Source: Massospora cicadina (lineage: Eukaryota > Entomophthoromycota > Entomophthoromycetes > Entomophthorales > Entomophthoraceae). From it: a stretch of DNA of 64,000 nucleotides. Position 1 is the stretch's first letter; every line of letters begins with the position of its first letter. The stretch covers positions 62,001-126,000 of the forward strand of contig JAKSZP010008003.1 of assembly GCA_022478985.1 (NCBI GenBank). The letters are read 5' to 3'. Shown here one piece after another: positions 11,709 to 24,000 of the stretch. Under the pieces are notes generated by a model that worked only from the letters and a program-made list of their open reading frames with translations, did no database searches and had not been told where the DNA came from. Both the position numbers and the translations under genes were made by a program.

Positions 11709-12690
11709 ATGAAATCCATCTTGGATAAATACCCTGAAACTGCACGCAAATTAACCTCCACTTTTAGGCTCAAGGAGGTCTTGGCCTTGTCACCTAACTT
11801 TGGAGGAACACTCATCAAGGTTGAAGTGGTCATTCAAAAAGTCTGGGTAATGGACATCTTATATACTGGCTCGCCAGTTAATGTAATCTCTTTTAATCTC
11901 ATAAAATAGATAAAGCTGGCGCCTGATTTGGAGTACAATAAAGAGTTTGGAACTGCTGGCCCAAAAAACACTCGCGCCATTGTGGCATATTCTTCTCTTC
12001 CCATTTGAGTTGAGAAGATTATTTTATCAGCCCCTGTTGTGGCTTTTAGATAACAACGCGTATGCATGATCATTGGCACTCAATTTATGATTGAATATGA
12101 GGGAATAATTAACCTGAAGCAAGGTTACATCTCGTTACTCAACTATGAAGTCCCGTTAGTTTTATCCAATAAAGAACCCAGCAAGCACAGATACTATTTC
12201 TTGGCCGGATACCCCCTCTCAGCTATATCTTTGTCTTATACCACTTCAGGGCAGAAAACAAAGAAATTGCAAAATTCAGTGGATGCTAAGGAAGGTATCC
12301 TTTTTTATGATGCAGAAGAGGTCTTGATTAAGCCTTGTGAACAATGAGTGGTTGACACAAAAGTCACGCTTCAAATCCCATGCCACTGTTTGTTGCACCT
12401 TGTAAGTATTGAGGGTGTTAGTCTCTTGGAGCCTCAGGTATTACCTGGCGTTCTTGAACCAGCTTACCAAAGGCCTATTACTCCGCTGTTGTGGAAATTC
12501 ACCTCAAAGGACATGGTTGTAAAAAAACACCAGGAGATTGGCAGGTGCTTGTTAGTCCCTGTAGAGGACATTTTACAAATTCACTCCATTTGCTCTATGC
12601 TGGATATGGGTCTACTAAAGGATAGCCTGGTATGTACTTTACCCAACGTCCATATCTCAGATGAGTTGACCCCAGATTAGTTGGAAAAAG
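11709..12690 (+). pseudogene. B1 protease and linker relic
   Basis: The frame from 11709 contains LYTGSPVNVIS; the B2 copy has LDTGSPVNVIS, so the catalytic Asp (codon near 11862) is Tyr here. GTQFMIEYEG at 12066 onward is the end of the protease-like domain, also present in B2. From 12066 to 12680 two open stretches form the linker to RT, ending near a VHISDELTPD motif. The Asp-to-Tyr change alone would abolish protease activity. Confidence 0.65.
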
Positions 12691-12693
12691 TTC

Positions 12694-13560
12694 ATGCTTC
12701 TAGACGACTATAGCGACATAATCTCCAAATCTGATAATGACTATGGCCACATGAAGGGCTGGTGCCACTCCATTGATGTGGGTGATGCCCATCCCATTCA
12801 GTCAAAACCTTACCGCGAATCAAAGGTGGAAGAACAGCAAGTGAGGACAGAGCTTCAGCGGTTACTAGACGCGGGGTTGCTTGTTCCTTAACAAAGCCCT
12901 TGGTATTCCCCTCTTGTTAATAAAAAACGGAGGTCATCAGATAGTCTTGTACTACCGCAAGTTAAATAACCTCATGTAAAAAAAGAGCTAACCTTTCTTA
13001 ATATTGAAGAAGCCCTGGCTCAACTCTCTGGCTCTAACTTCTTTTCTGCCATGGACTTAGCTAGCGGCTATTGGCAGATAAACCTTTCCCCTGAAGACCA
13101 GGAGAAATGTGCTCTCATTTTGTAGCGAGTGTCTCTTCCAACTAACCCAAATAAATTCAAGGGTTATGCAATGCACCTGCAACTTTTCAGCGTTTGATAA
13201 ACCATATCATGCAGGACTTGAAGTTAAGTTGCGTCATCATTTACCTCATTGATATCACAGTATTTTCAAAAACTTTTAACGAACATCTTGATCATCTGAA
13301 GGAGTATTTCAACAACTAAGTAAGTCAAATATCAAGTTAGAAGCCCTCAAAGTGTACTTTTTTAAAAAGAAACTGAATTTCATCAGCTATTCCAGTTATC
13401 AAAAGGGAATCTAACCAATCCAAGATAACGTTGAAGCAATCTTTAAAAATGCCTCCCCCTAAAATTTTAAGGGATATCAGTTATTTCTAGGGTTTATGAT
13501 GTTACCATTAGTTCATCCTTAAAGTTTGCTCAGCTTAGAGAGCCTCTTGTCAGCTTATTG
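12694..13560 (+). pseudogene. B1 reverse transcriptase relic
   Basis: FFSAMDLASGYWQI near 13040 carries the first catalytic Asp, followed by EDQEKCALI. The YxDD box is YLIDITVFSKTF near 13245, with the first Asp changed to Ile. The end reaches an FLGFM.L-like motif near 13490. Stops and frame shifts are frequent. Identified by Ty3/gypsy RT motif order and alignment with B2, A and D. Confidence 0.8.
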
Positions 13561-14271
13561 ACCAAGAACACTATTTTCAGTGTGGTACAGAACAGAAGGC
13601 CACTTTTGAGACGCTAAAGCAACCTCTGCAACAACGCCTTATCCTATGGCACCCAGATTATAATAAACCCTTCATCTTATTAACTGGCGCTTAAGACTAT
13701 GCCGTTGTGGCCATTTTAGCCCAATTGGGTGAAAATGGTGTAGATCATCCTGTATCCTATTTTAGTAAGATGCTGTCAAAGGAGAAACGCCACTACAGTG
13801 TAATGGAGAAGGAGTGCTTTGCTGTTCTGTTAGCTGTAAAGCACTACCACCCTTTCCTATATGGAACTACCTTCACTGTGTTACTGACCACGCATCCCTA
13901 AAATGGTTACAGATCATGAAAGATCCTACTGGTTGGTTAGCTCATTTAGCTCTAAAGCTCCAGCCTTATGACATGAAGAGCAAACACTGTGCTGGAACAC
14001 GTCACAAAAATGTTGATAGGTTGACTCAGATACCAGTCCTTCGCTTAGATAATAGTGAGGCGGAGAGGTTAAATGACCTCTTAATGACCCCCAATGAATG
14101 GTATGATAATGATGAGCCTGTTCAGAAGATGTTAGCATGGCACTCTCAAAATACCAAAGTGGAGAACGGGAAATTGTACAAGCAGGTTGGAGCAAAGTGG
14201 CTGCCTTAACTTTAGCCTCAGAGTGTGTACCTGCTATCCTAGAAGCTCATTCCACTCTAGGTCATGGAGGG
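13560..14271 (+). pseudogene. B1 RNase H relic and integrase zinc-finger start
   Basis: Contains CGTEQKATFETLK-like residues, AVVAILAQLGENGVDHPVSY, SKEKRHYSVMEKECFAVLLA (catalytic Glu region), HYHPFLYG and HASLKWLQ, the standard gypsy RNase H set, then the tether and the first part of the integrase zinc finger (AHSTLGHGG-like, near 14245-14270). The first catalytic Asp region reads LLTGA where B2 has LFTDAS. The frame is cut by solo LTR C at 14272. Confidence 0.8.
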
Positions 14272-15795
14272 TGTTAGATTCTGGTGGTCAAGTCAAAAAC
14301 ACCCTTCAACAACCAACAGATCGGGCTAATTATCCTCCTAATGCTTGAGCTAATATTTAATTAAAGCCTATTGCAATAACACAGCTTGGGATGATTATCA
14401 CAATGAGGAATTAAGTATATTATTGAAAGCTCAGGCTGAATACCCCCGCACATTTAGGCGGATCTTCCTTTCAACTATTTGGCCTGGGCTAAACAACTCA
14501 ACATCAATTCAAATTGAATATTCTATCAGTAGCTCAGGCCAATACACTCACACAGTTGGGCCAATTATCGCTGCACCAAACCTCAGCAACTAGTCCTGAC
14601 TAATCAGGACCAATATTAAGAAATCAACATGATAAATTGTTCAGGATTAACCCAAAAATAATTTCTACAAATCACATGAATAAATAGACAAAAATAACGC
14701 GATCCTTTTCCTGCCTTAAGGCAAATTTTATATGTTGATCCTCGTAATTGGCATGATAGCACTTGCACATGGACTGCCCAAATGGGAGTACTAGTGCTAT
14801 CAAGAGGACAGTTGACATCCCAACTAGAGAGTCATTTCTGTCATCTGTATGACAAAAACTTGATTGACTGGACAAAAATGCTTTCTATCCTATGGCAAAT
14901 ATTGTACGTCAGTATGTGTAATCAGCATGATAGCACTTGCACGTGGACCGTCCAAATGGGAGCACCTAGTGCTATTGAGAGGGCTAGTTGACATCTCAAT
15001 AAGGGAGTCGTTTTTTCAGCTGTATGATGAAAACATATTTTGATCTGGTCCTAGATTTGCTTCATATGTCAATACGCGTAACTGGCACAATAGAACTTGC
15101 ACATGGACCACCCAAATGGGAGTAGCTAATGCTATCGAGAGAGGCCTGCTGACATCATAATTAAGGGTACATCTATTTATATTGACCCCATTTTTTCCCA
15201 GAATTTGTATATTTCAGCATTATGATGAAACTCATTTTGAGATGATCTTAGGACAAACTTGCATGCTTATTGTTGCGATTTTTGTCCCTGAAAATTTTTC
15301 CAAATATGAGAGTATTTTGTATCAATAAATCTAGCAATAGGTCTCAGTCATATTAGTTCAAGGGCCAAACTGAGGTGGAAAATAATCTGTGAGATTACAT
15401 GCTCAAATGTGGCCATGAGATGCTATAGAGGTACATATACTGGCGCCTGGCCTAATGAGTTTTGATCAAACAAACTAGTCTTAAATATAAATTTATTTTA
15501 TTTAATCTTTTTCAATTTTTATCTGAAGTCGCTTTTGGAGAATGTTGGCAAGCTGGATCCTCAGAATCCACAGCTTGTACCTTTTCCTGCCTTGGGAAAA
15601 GATCCTGAATATGAAGGAAAAATCGAGCCCAAAATTGACCAGAAGAGCCAAGGCTATTTTGATATACTGAGTGAGTTTCTGAACGGTCAAAATACTATAA
15701 GCGACTGGAAAAATTGAGGATCAATCAATGGAATTTTGTCCCAATTAAGCGCGCAGGAATATAATTATCAAGCAAGAGATCCTCAGAATTTCACA
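14272..15795 (+). mobile_element. Solo LTR, family C, inserted in B1
   Basis: Starts TGTTAGATTC and ends ATTTCACA (TG...CA), 1524 bp. It interrupts a sequence that is continuous in B2 (GGAGGGGCAAAG there). Flanking five-base words are GAGGG and GGGGG, a near-perfect target duplication. No gag or pol accompanies it, so it is a solo LTR left by recombination. It contains three degenerate tandem repeats. Confidence 0.8.
14701..15240. repeat. Three ~170-bp tandem repeats within LTR C
   Basis: The word GCATGATAGCACTTGCAC starts at 14751 and again at 14925; the third copy (GCACAATAGAACTTGCAC) starts at 15085. Each is followed by a CCAAATGGGAG block, a TGCTAT block and GTTGACATC-like sequence, giving periods of 174 and 160. 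Repeated U3 blocks in LTRs often act as enhancers; that is inference here. Confidence 0.8.
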
Positions 15796-16804
15796 GGGGG
15801 GCAAAGAAAACTTATGAGTGGATTAAGGATCAGTACTATTTGGATGGAATGATGGAATCTATCGTTGACATCCTGGAAGCTTGCCTTGCATGTAAGAAGC
15901 AATCTGATTTCAATACTAGATACCAGTATCAACCCACTACCCCTCAACAACTGTTCCACACCATCAGTTTGGATGTAGTAGGTCAACTTCCTCAAACTAC
16001 TAGTGGGAACAAGTTTATTCTATCAACTATTGATCATTTCACTAAGTGGGTGGAAGCCGTGGCTCTTCCTGCTCAAACGGCCAAGGCCACACCCACCTTT
16101 TTACATCAAAACATTTTCTCCTGACATGGCTGTCCCCAAGTACTAATCTGCGATACTGGTAATAACTTCATCTCTAGAGTAGTAAAAATCCTGGCTACAT
16201 CCATTGGCTCAATAACTTTTCTCATATCTGTACAATCCATTTACCAATAGGACTGTGGAGAGACCAATGGAACCTTGGTATCCATCTTACGCAAAATGGC
16301 CTCTTCTGAACCACTTCACTTAGATCAATTCTTACTCAGTGCCCTTATGGCTACCAAAATTAGTTATCACCAGGTTTTGGAAATGTCCCATTCCATGTCT
16401 TGTATGGGTGGAAACCAGGATTACCTGCCCTCTTAGTTAAAGATGTATTCTCCTCCAGAGTTGAGGAGCCTGAGAAAGTCAGACAAAGATTGGCTCAGTG
16501 CATTATCCAACTCCAATCTGAGGTATGACTAATCTAGCAAAAACGGTGACTAAAGAAGAGCAGGCTGCTAATGAGTTTTGAACCCCTCTGCTAACATTCC
16601 AAGTATCTGATATGGTATTATACTACCATAACCGCATCACCCCTAGAAGTGGTAAGCTTGGATCAATCTGGGAGGGTTTTCACTATCACTTACAAGAGAG
16701 GAATTGAGTACCCTATCAAATCTTTAGCTGCAGGTATTACCATTGAATGCGTACATGGCCATTTCCTACGTCCCTATTCTCCCCCCAACATTCTTGAGGG
16801 GTGA
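15796..16804 (+). pseudogene. B1 integrase relic and polypurine tract
   Basis: After solo LTR C the frame resumes with AKKTYEWIKDQYY, ILEACLACKKQSD (zinc-binding cysteines), HTISLDVVG (first catalytic Asp), IDHFTKWVEAVALP and ICDTGNNF (second Asp). The Glu region reads TNRTVE..NGTLVSIL in shifted frames. A C-terminal GPY/F-like tail follows. TTGAGGGG just before 16805 is the polypurine tract. Many stops; dead. No antisense gene of the A/D/E type fits in the short space after pol. Confidence 0.8.
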
Positions 16805-17545
16805 TGTCGGACATTTGCCCTCACAGCTGAAAAATAAGGATGTTTTGGGTCAAATTTAGTCAAAAAGGGGAAATGTCAGCCATTTACAAGTTTTGGATAC
16901 TAAGTTAAACGATCTTTATGATACTAATGATAGTATAGGCCAAAAGACCCTAGCAGATTCTCAAAGGAACCCTGCCATTTGGGATAACACAATTATAGAT
17001 TCTTCTCAGGCAATAGACATGAGATTGAGCAATCAGATTTCTCCAACCATGCGGCGGACCCTTGGGATCTATTGGGTGGTACTCCCCAGCCACAACCAGG
17101 TCTTTCAAAGCACCTATGTGGGGACCACTCCCTTCTATAGGCATGGCGGGGGTCCCCAAGGTGCAAAATATTTCATGAATGGGGATTGGATGAAATTCAT
17201 CAAGTTATTACCTCACAGGAAGATCTAGCCAATAATGCTTCCCCATCCTTCATTCAGCTCAAATAAGCAAATAATCTGAGCTTTGAAAGGCTACAATTCT
17301 ATATTCCTAGTTCAGATGGTAACAATCCATTGAAAATTTATCCTTGAAGTCCCATTAAACTCTGAGACAGTTAGATAAAGAGGTCAAATATCAAAAGGGA
17401 TCATTTTTCCTTTCTTTTCCTTGTTCTGCTAATAAAACCATAAAACCCAAGTTTTTAGTAGTGCTTATTTATTAAATTAAATTAAAACTTTTGTGGGATC
17501 CAGCGGCGTAAGCATCAGTGAGCACTAACAAGCTGGATTTCTACA
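16805..17545 (+). repeat. B1 3' LTR
   Basis: 741 bp, TGTCGGACATTTGCC... to ...TGGATTTCTACA; strongly similar to the 5' LTR at 9722 and to both B2 LTRs. Confidence 0.9.
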
Positions 17546-18047
17546 ATGGGGAAATTTAGAGGGACTTGGAGAAAAGAGGTAGCAGTATAGAATAACTTAA
17601 TTAAAGTTAAAGAGCCAACTTGGCAGTTTAGCTGAGGGATTTATCTGCATAACTACATCATTTAACACACATACCACTAGGCAGTATAGGAACAGGAGCA
17701 TTTTGTAAGTTAAAGAGCAAAAAGCGCTAGAAGATTACAGATACATACCAGTTTGATTTGAATCCAGAGAAAGAGATGCTTTACCAGCTGAAGCCTCAAA
17801 AGGTGCAGATAAAATAGTGGAGGTGCTCAGAAAAGACAAGGCTGATCCTGGAGCAATTTTACGACATCAACTTGCAGTTTCATCAGCCATTGTTTATGAG
17901 GATCACTATGAATGATGTTAAATAATTTTCTCGAGTTGGTGGTCCACCACAGGTAAGGCTACAGAATAAGGTGTTCATCATAAGAAGGGGGACCAGATCC
18001 ACACCTTTTAGCTCTACCATTTAAGATCAGAGCATTTAGGGAGGAGA
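17546..18047. other. Spacer between B1 and element A
   Basis: No gene seen. It is the left flank into which A inserted. The last bases, GGGAGGAGACAGGG, look like a polypurine tract next to the A LTR, but the CAGGG target duplication explains the final five. Confidence 0.4.
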
Positions 18048-18052
18048 CAGGG

Positions 18053-20418
18053 TGTTGAGTAGTTGAATGGACCTAATTTTCAGGTAATTTAGTAAGAAAA
18101 TAATAATATTAGCTTATGTTTAATTTTCATTATTGATCATATCAAAAATATCAGTGATTATAACCAAGTGTTTCCTAAGTACATTCATAACTTGGAATTT
18201 GCAGCCTAGCAGTTCTACTTTTTAATATTTAACTTGATAACATGGGCTCAGGTTTAGGTCCCGGGGAACGTCCCCTGTGTGTTGATCAGGCCCTCTTCCC
18301 ATTTCTGAGTAAGAAGGTAGCAAAGAGGGTGGCTGTACCCCTCATTACCCAGGGTGAACTTGCCCACGTGGTAGACAAGTGCTGAGTAACAGCCCTCCCT
18401 CTTCAGATCCCTCCCCTGGTGCCCACACTCACCTCAGCAGAACTAGTACATCTAATCAGGGAAATTTGTGCTGAGATCGCCAAAATGAAGTCATTTGTCC
18501 AAAAATGAGTGGAAACAAACTTCAACGATTGGAATCCACATAGTCAAAAAGGGACAAAGATTGATTCATTGGCTGGAATTGCTGATGGTTTCAATTCAGC
18601 CAACACTGCAATTGTCAAAATTACCCTCATCTCAAAATCATCAGGATGATCCCCAATGTGCAGGTAGTAGCATCAGACACCATCAATGAGAGTTCAAAGC
18701 TCCCTTCCAGCAAATCAGGCGTTGCAGCTGATGCAACGCTTTTGACCAAACAAACAGCCCAGCGATTGGGCATGGGTGGGTTGGGCATCCTTTACCCATT
18801 CCCAAACAATTGGGACTGCCCCTACGTGGGGTGGCCCTGGGGGATTTCTGCTGCTTGTTGGGCCAGATGTCATCATGCCAACTGTTGGAAACACAGTTGA
18901 GCCTCAGTTTGGGCGTTCAAGGTCAAACTGAAAGTGACTCAGCCTGCCGCCAAATTCTTTAATGTTGGTTCCCATTGAGATTATCTGCCACCATTCCCAA
19001 ATAATTCGCTGGTTAGGTCAAAATTGAGGGTCTCAATCCTGGCTTGTCCCTGAATCAATCAACTGCTATTTAATCAGTTGCATTGCACTGAGAAAATTTT
19101 TGGTCAATTTTCTTCACTTTTCTTTACAATAAAATTTGCCTCCAAAAACCATCAATTTTGTTTTTTTAATACCCTTCTGGCCACATTCCTGATGGCTTTT
19201 CTCTGGTGGCCCATCAGTCCTTATACCAGATAGGATTTACCAGTACTGATGGTCACTATGGCCCATACCATCGTCAACTGGATTCAGCGAGCTAGATACT
19301 TCTGGCAAATCAACCCCGTTATTACAAAAATTTGCCAACAATATACTGGGACCTTGTGGCCTTACATCTACCATCTCCAAGCAAGGATCCGCCCCCTTGT
19401 CTCCCCAGTTGAATTAAACCCGCTCATCGGTGACTTTGTAGAAACTATACCTGTGGTACCACCCCCCTGCAGCAAGACCTTCAGTGTTTGGGGCTGTCTC
19501 TATTTGGTTCTTTCTCAAATTGCTGTTCACTATTGCCCTACACCAATGGTTTATCATTTCCCAATGCCCAGATCCATACAACGTCATAAATGTGGCAATG
19601 CCTCTGGCATTCTGGTTTGCTTTTTGTGTGCTTATTCATCCTGACTGGCAGGCCAGTCTAAACTTCTTCTACCATTTTCATGACATCAGGGGCTTTATGG
19701 TTAAGTCAGGCTCAATAATAGTTGACTCAATGACAATTGCTCATATGCTTTGTTGTCAAGTCAGACTCAATAATAGACTACTTAATAACATGGGCTCATA
19801 AGCTTTGTTTGTCTATGTCAAAATTTAATTTTTAATGTCAAATTGAGTTTACAATCATCTAATTACTTATTAGTGGTACAAACTGTTTTGGTATGTGCTA
19901 CCATTATTTAAGAGTGACAGTTTAGCTATGTTCAGACGTGTCAGAGAAAACGCTGTTTTGAATTAATTGTGACATTGAGACACTGACTATGGGGCTGAGC
20001 TAGGTTATAGCAGGACGCCGAATGTATTGTAGACCTCTGATCCCTTGCACTGCAAAATTCTGGTAAAGTGGAGTGCAAGTATGAGTTCCATGGGTGTAGA
20101 TGTGGGTAACATTAAAATCTATAATTTCTTTTTAACTTTACACAAATAAAATATAATCTGATAGTGAAATATAAATCTTGTTGTATTGATACATTATTAG
20201 TTGTATTAGTCAAAAAATTACTTGTGATCAGGAAGATCAGGGCAGTGAGCTGTTGTACAAGTAAGCGCTTGAGATTGCAGCCTTGAAATGTTATTATCTG
20301 GAGTTTATTATTCAAATCACTTTCACCGTCTTGTTTATTGTCTCCATACAATAAGCTTTTGTAACTCTTACTTATCTAAGAAGAACCAGACCATCTGGAG
20401 TAGGCCAAAAGTACAACA
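18053..20418 (+). repeat. Element A 5' LTR (split by solo LTR F1)
   Basis: 18053-18252 plus 19686-20418, about 930 bp after removing F1. It matches the 3' LTR closely along its length, including TATGGTTAAGTCA, AGCAGGACGCC and TTGTCTCCATACAATA blocks. Confidence 0.9.
18253..19685 (+). mobile_element. Solo LTR F1
   Basis: 1433 bp inserted in the A 5' LTR with an exact TCAGG duplication (18248-18252 and 19686-19690). It begins TTTAGGTCCC, aligned to TGTAAGTCTC in F2, so the TG has decayed; it ends CATGACA. A TATTTAATCAGTTGCAT box near 19069 and CAATAAAATTTG near 19127 look like promoter and polyadenylation cores. Short reading frames inside (for example 19249-19644) are shared with F2, as expected from nucleotide similarity; nothing shows they encode protein. 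Confidence 0.85.
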
Positions 20419-20420
20419 AA

Positions 20421-20437
20421 TGGCGCTCATGGCTTGA
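20421..20437 (+). other. Element A primer binding site
   Basis: TGGCGCTCATGGCTTGA begins two bases after the LTR end. The first ten bases resemble the B/D/E site (TGGTGCTCA), and an ATG overlaps it. The 3' part differs, by mutation or because another tRNA is used. Confidence 0.55.
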
Positions 20438-22470
20438 AATTCAGATGGTGAAAATGCCAAACAGGGGAGCAACCCCAACTATTTATTCAGAACCATTATT
20501 GGTCCCAATGGGAATACTGAGTTGACTGTGTCCCAGATTAATTGAGTTGATGTGCCCATATTTACCTACCTCAACAAACCCATTTCACATGAAGAGCTGG
20601 AATGTCTAGAGAAACAGTTGTTAAGATGGTATCAAATGGGACAAGGGCCCGCGGACAACAGAAGAAATTCTTTTATCACCAACAACAGCAAGATGTGTTG
20701 TGGATGTGATATCTAGCTCGCCACTAATTGAGTGCAGCTCAAATCCAAACTTTTTTATTGTGATAGAGAACATCGCCCAATACTTAATTTAATTTGTCCA
20801 CCCACCTCCAGAAATTTCAGATGACCATCGCCTGCTATCACACTGCCATCACTGAGTAAGTAAACTTTTAACGCAACTCCATCCAGGCGTCCCAAATGCT
20901 GAAAAGCATATGGAAGCTACTTCGCCAAGGTTCATTCTAGTCTGAAGGTAAATTATAATCTAGGTAATTGGGCTAACGATTGGGGTAGAAGAGTTAGCAC
21001 AATAACTAAATGACATATTACATCCTATCTTTGACAAATTCTTGGAGTAAGAGGATTCACTGAAGCTTGGGTTAAGAATATCACTCGGATTTTCAATAAT
21101 GCTTTGGAGTTCATGAGGCTCAACCACAAAGGACAAGAGGCGCAACTAAACCATAATGATAAATTTCATGACCAGTATCATTGACTGAGTTCCCAAGTTT
21201 CACAGATGAATGATGATTACACAGAGAAAATCAACTACAGGCGCACAAATTTTGAGGTACAACGGGCGGAGAATAGAAAAATACAAGACTCCGTTGATTG
21301 GTTAAATTAACAGATCAATGATCTTAATGAGGATGTTACCTCTATTAAGAAGTTGAATAATATTCTCCGTGGAGAAATAAACCATTGCAAGAAATCAATT
21401 AAGGAAAAGAACAAGTGATTTCCTTACTGAAACTACAAACTGCTAGCCTGAATAATGAATTCACAAAACTAAAGTTAAAAATTAAAGTTATATTATTAGG
21501 AAAATAAAATCAATTATTGAATCTAAGCATTTGATGACGGGCGTTGCCAATGTGCCATGAACAATTTGACTGGACATACTTCTGTATATTATGATGATAA
21601 AGTTTTAGAACAACTACTGAAACTGATGCCATGTCACGTCATAAAATGCCTAATAATATGGTTGATTTGGCCAAATCAAGTTATTCTGACCGTGGTGAAG
21701 CGCCTCAGCACACAGATAAGCCTGGTTTAAGACAGCAAAGAAGTAATTGCAATCCCCATGATTATGAGAACAATAGTTGCAAACCATTAACCTGCCTGTT
21801 TTTGATAAAATGGAATTGTAATCACTTTTACAAATTCTTTGAATTGTCCATGTATGGGGCCAGTAACTACAACAAAGCGGCCACTATTATCAACTGCTTA
21901 GATGAGTGGAGTATTGGGCTAATTATGCCTTACTTGGACGAAAACTTAACCTATGCTAAAGCCAAAGAGGCCATACTTTGTGAATTTTGAGGTCCAGAAC
22001 TATTGTTGACTATAAAATCTAAGTTCAAACATTTACTTCAAAAAAAGATGAAAAATTGAAAAATTTGCAGATTGATTCTATTGCAAAGCCCAAGTTCTCC
22101 TAAGCGCAAAGGCTAAAATTGATTTTTAGTGATAAGATTGCATTACAACATGCAGTACAACCTTACCAAAATTTGAAAAATACCCTATTGCCTGCTTTAG
22201 TGCAAAACCTTACTACGGCTAAAACTGGTTGATTATATGTGCAGTTGCTCACAAAATTGTGGTCCTTCCAATACTGAAACAGATCAGTACCTGCTGCCCC
22301 TGCAGAAAACCCCTCCGAAAATAATAAGAAGTTCAACAATAATCCATCTGTTAAATCTGAGCCAACCAAAAAGGCAAAGGCGCTATGCCCATTAAGCGAA
22401 ATTACTTTCTACAATTGCAAGTGTAAAGAGAAATATGCTTACAGATGCCGTCAGTGTAGTTTAATGTAGT
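20430..22470 (+). pseudogene. Element A gag relic
   Basis: A coiled-coil-like polar region lies around 21180-21500. A capsid-like stretch at 21631-21990 includes YGASNYNKAATIINCLDEW. A damaged zinc knuckle near 22400 reads YNCKCKEKYAYRCRQC (CCHC with the His lost). The word INCLD is also found in the gag relic of element E, supporting related capsids. Stops break it into at least three pieces. Confidence 0.6.
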
Positions 22471-22889
22471 CCTTTCAAATAGCGCATGAAATGAGAGAAA
22501 AGAACAAACACATTAGAGGTGGGACTCTCTATTGTGCCAAAAATACCAGTCCCACATGACTGACAAGAGCATGCCACCACGGGTCCTCAATCACCAATGT
22601 TAAAAATTCTATAAGTATCTAATGAGTACCCTGCAAACATACATGCTGTGGCCCGCTCTCAGAGTAATTTTGTCATACCTGAAGCCTCTGAAGCGGTTGC
22701 TAAACCATATGTGCAACAAATAACTTAGAATACTCCAGCTGACGGGCCAAGAAGTTCAGCAGATGCTCCAAGTTTGAACGGCGTAAGATAGCTACAAGAA
22801 TTGACACCTTCAGCAATGAGTGTCCTAGTTTCAGAAATACCCTGAGGCATACTCTTAACATATTAGATTCTTCCCATATCCACTTGGTA

Positions 22890-24000
22890 AACACTGTTGA
22901 TTCTTATTACTCTGAGTGCACTTATGTTGCTATTCTAGTTAACAAAATCAAGGTTGTAGCTATTGTTGATTGAAGAGCACCCATAAACATTGTCTCTACT
23001 AAGCTGGTCAAGAAGTTAAACTTTGCTCCTGAAATTCAATCACCATCAGGAATATGGGGCAGAGGTCCTCAACAGCACTAAGAGTGAAGAATCTTACAGC
23101 GCCCTGCCGCTGAAATTTGGAGCTCTGTATTAGCTGCACTTGCAATAGTGCTACCCAACACCAATTATGAAATATTGATTGGAACTAGTTTCTAAGGACC
23201 TATGGGGTCTCATGAAAGTTTAAAAAAACATTTTGATGATATCTGGACAATTACTTCCAATTTACTACTGTTATGCCAATATGAAGCTTACTAGCCATCT
23301 CAGAGACTTTAATAAAATATCTTATGCCAATGTAATATACCACTGGGATACACTCAGCGGGGAAGCTGAAGCCATCCCATGCCAATAATTATAAATGAAT
23401 TTCAAGAGTACCTCTACAAGTGTTTAAAGACGTGACAATAGCTCTAGCCATCAACTGATTATGAGAAATGGGAGTATTCTGATTATCCAGAAGGACTATA
23501 TGGGTGGTCATACCTCCGTGGAATCGTTCTCAAGTGGAACCTAGTGTAGCGCCTGGAATACTTATACCAGGGCACAGGGAAATTGATTCTCTATTAGAAA
23601 ATTTGAACGGCTGAGTTATCAAGGTCAAGAAATATTAAGTTTTTTGCATTTGTACAAATATTTTCTAGGGATGAGTTAAAGTTAGTTGCCAAATTTGGAG
23701 CTTTATCTGAGTTTGGGTTACCAATCATGGGCCTTGGGGCACATGCTGAAATTCTATGAGAGTTGTTTATTAGATTATTGGAACAGCAGAAGGATGAAGT
23801 TCTGGAGTAGTTTAAATGTTAATTCTAAATTTTTGCCTAAGATGACCAGGATTTAGGCTGTGTGAAAGGAGTAAGCATTTCGTTGACACTGGGGCCAAGC
23901 ACCTCTCAAAATGAGGCCAATTCGGCATTCCCAGCCTAGTGACTAAGTATTTGGAGAAGAGTTAGACACTTGTTAAAAATTGGAATGATTGTGCCCTCAA
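22890..24000 (+). pseudogene. Element A protease relic and linker
   Basis: VAIVD-stop-RAPINIVSTKLVKKLNFAPEI near 22955 matches the D-T-G-A-P protease active site with TG replaced by a stop and Arg. Element D carries the corresponding VPIIIVSTKLVKRMKISPDL. The stretch to 24000 is the broken linker before RT. Confidence 0.6.

Larger units (their letters stand above)
9722..17545 (+). mobile_element. Element B1: full-length but defective Ty3/gypsy retrotransposon
   Basis: Two LTRs in direct orientation (9722-10493 and 16805-17545) begin TGTC and end CTACA. Between them are primer binding site, gag, protease, RT, RNase H and integrase relics in gypsy order. A 1.5-kb solo LTR interrupts the RNase H-integrase junction. 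Gag-pol is full of stops and the protease and RT active sites are changed. Flanks AAAGG (left) and ATGGG (right) match at only three of five bases. The same family occurs inverted at 27632-34688 (B2). Confidence 0.9.

Noticed and set aside
18253..19685. F1/F2 shared reading frames taken as part of the antisense gene
   Set aside because: Exact five-base duplications and TG...CA-type ends show F1 and F2 are separate solo LTR insertions; the antisense gene of E is continuous only after F2 is removed.
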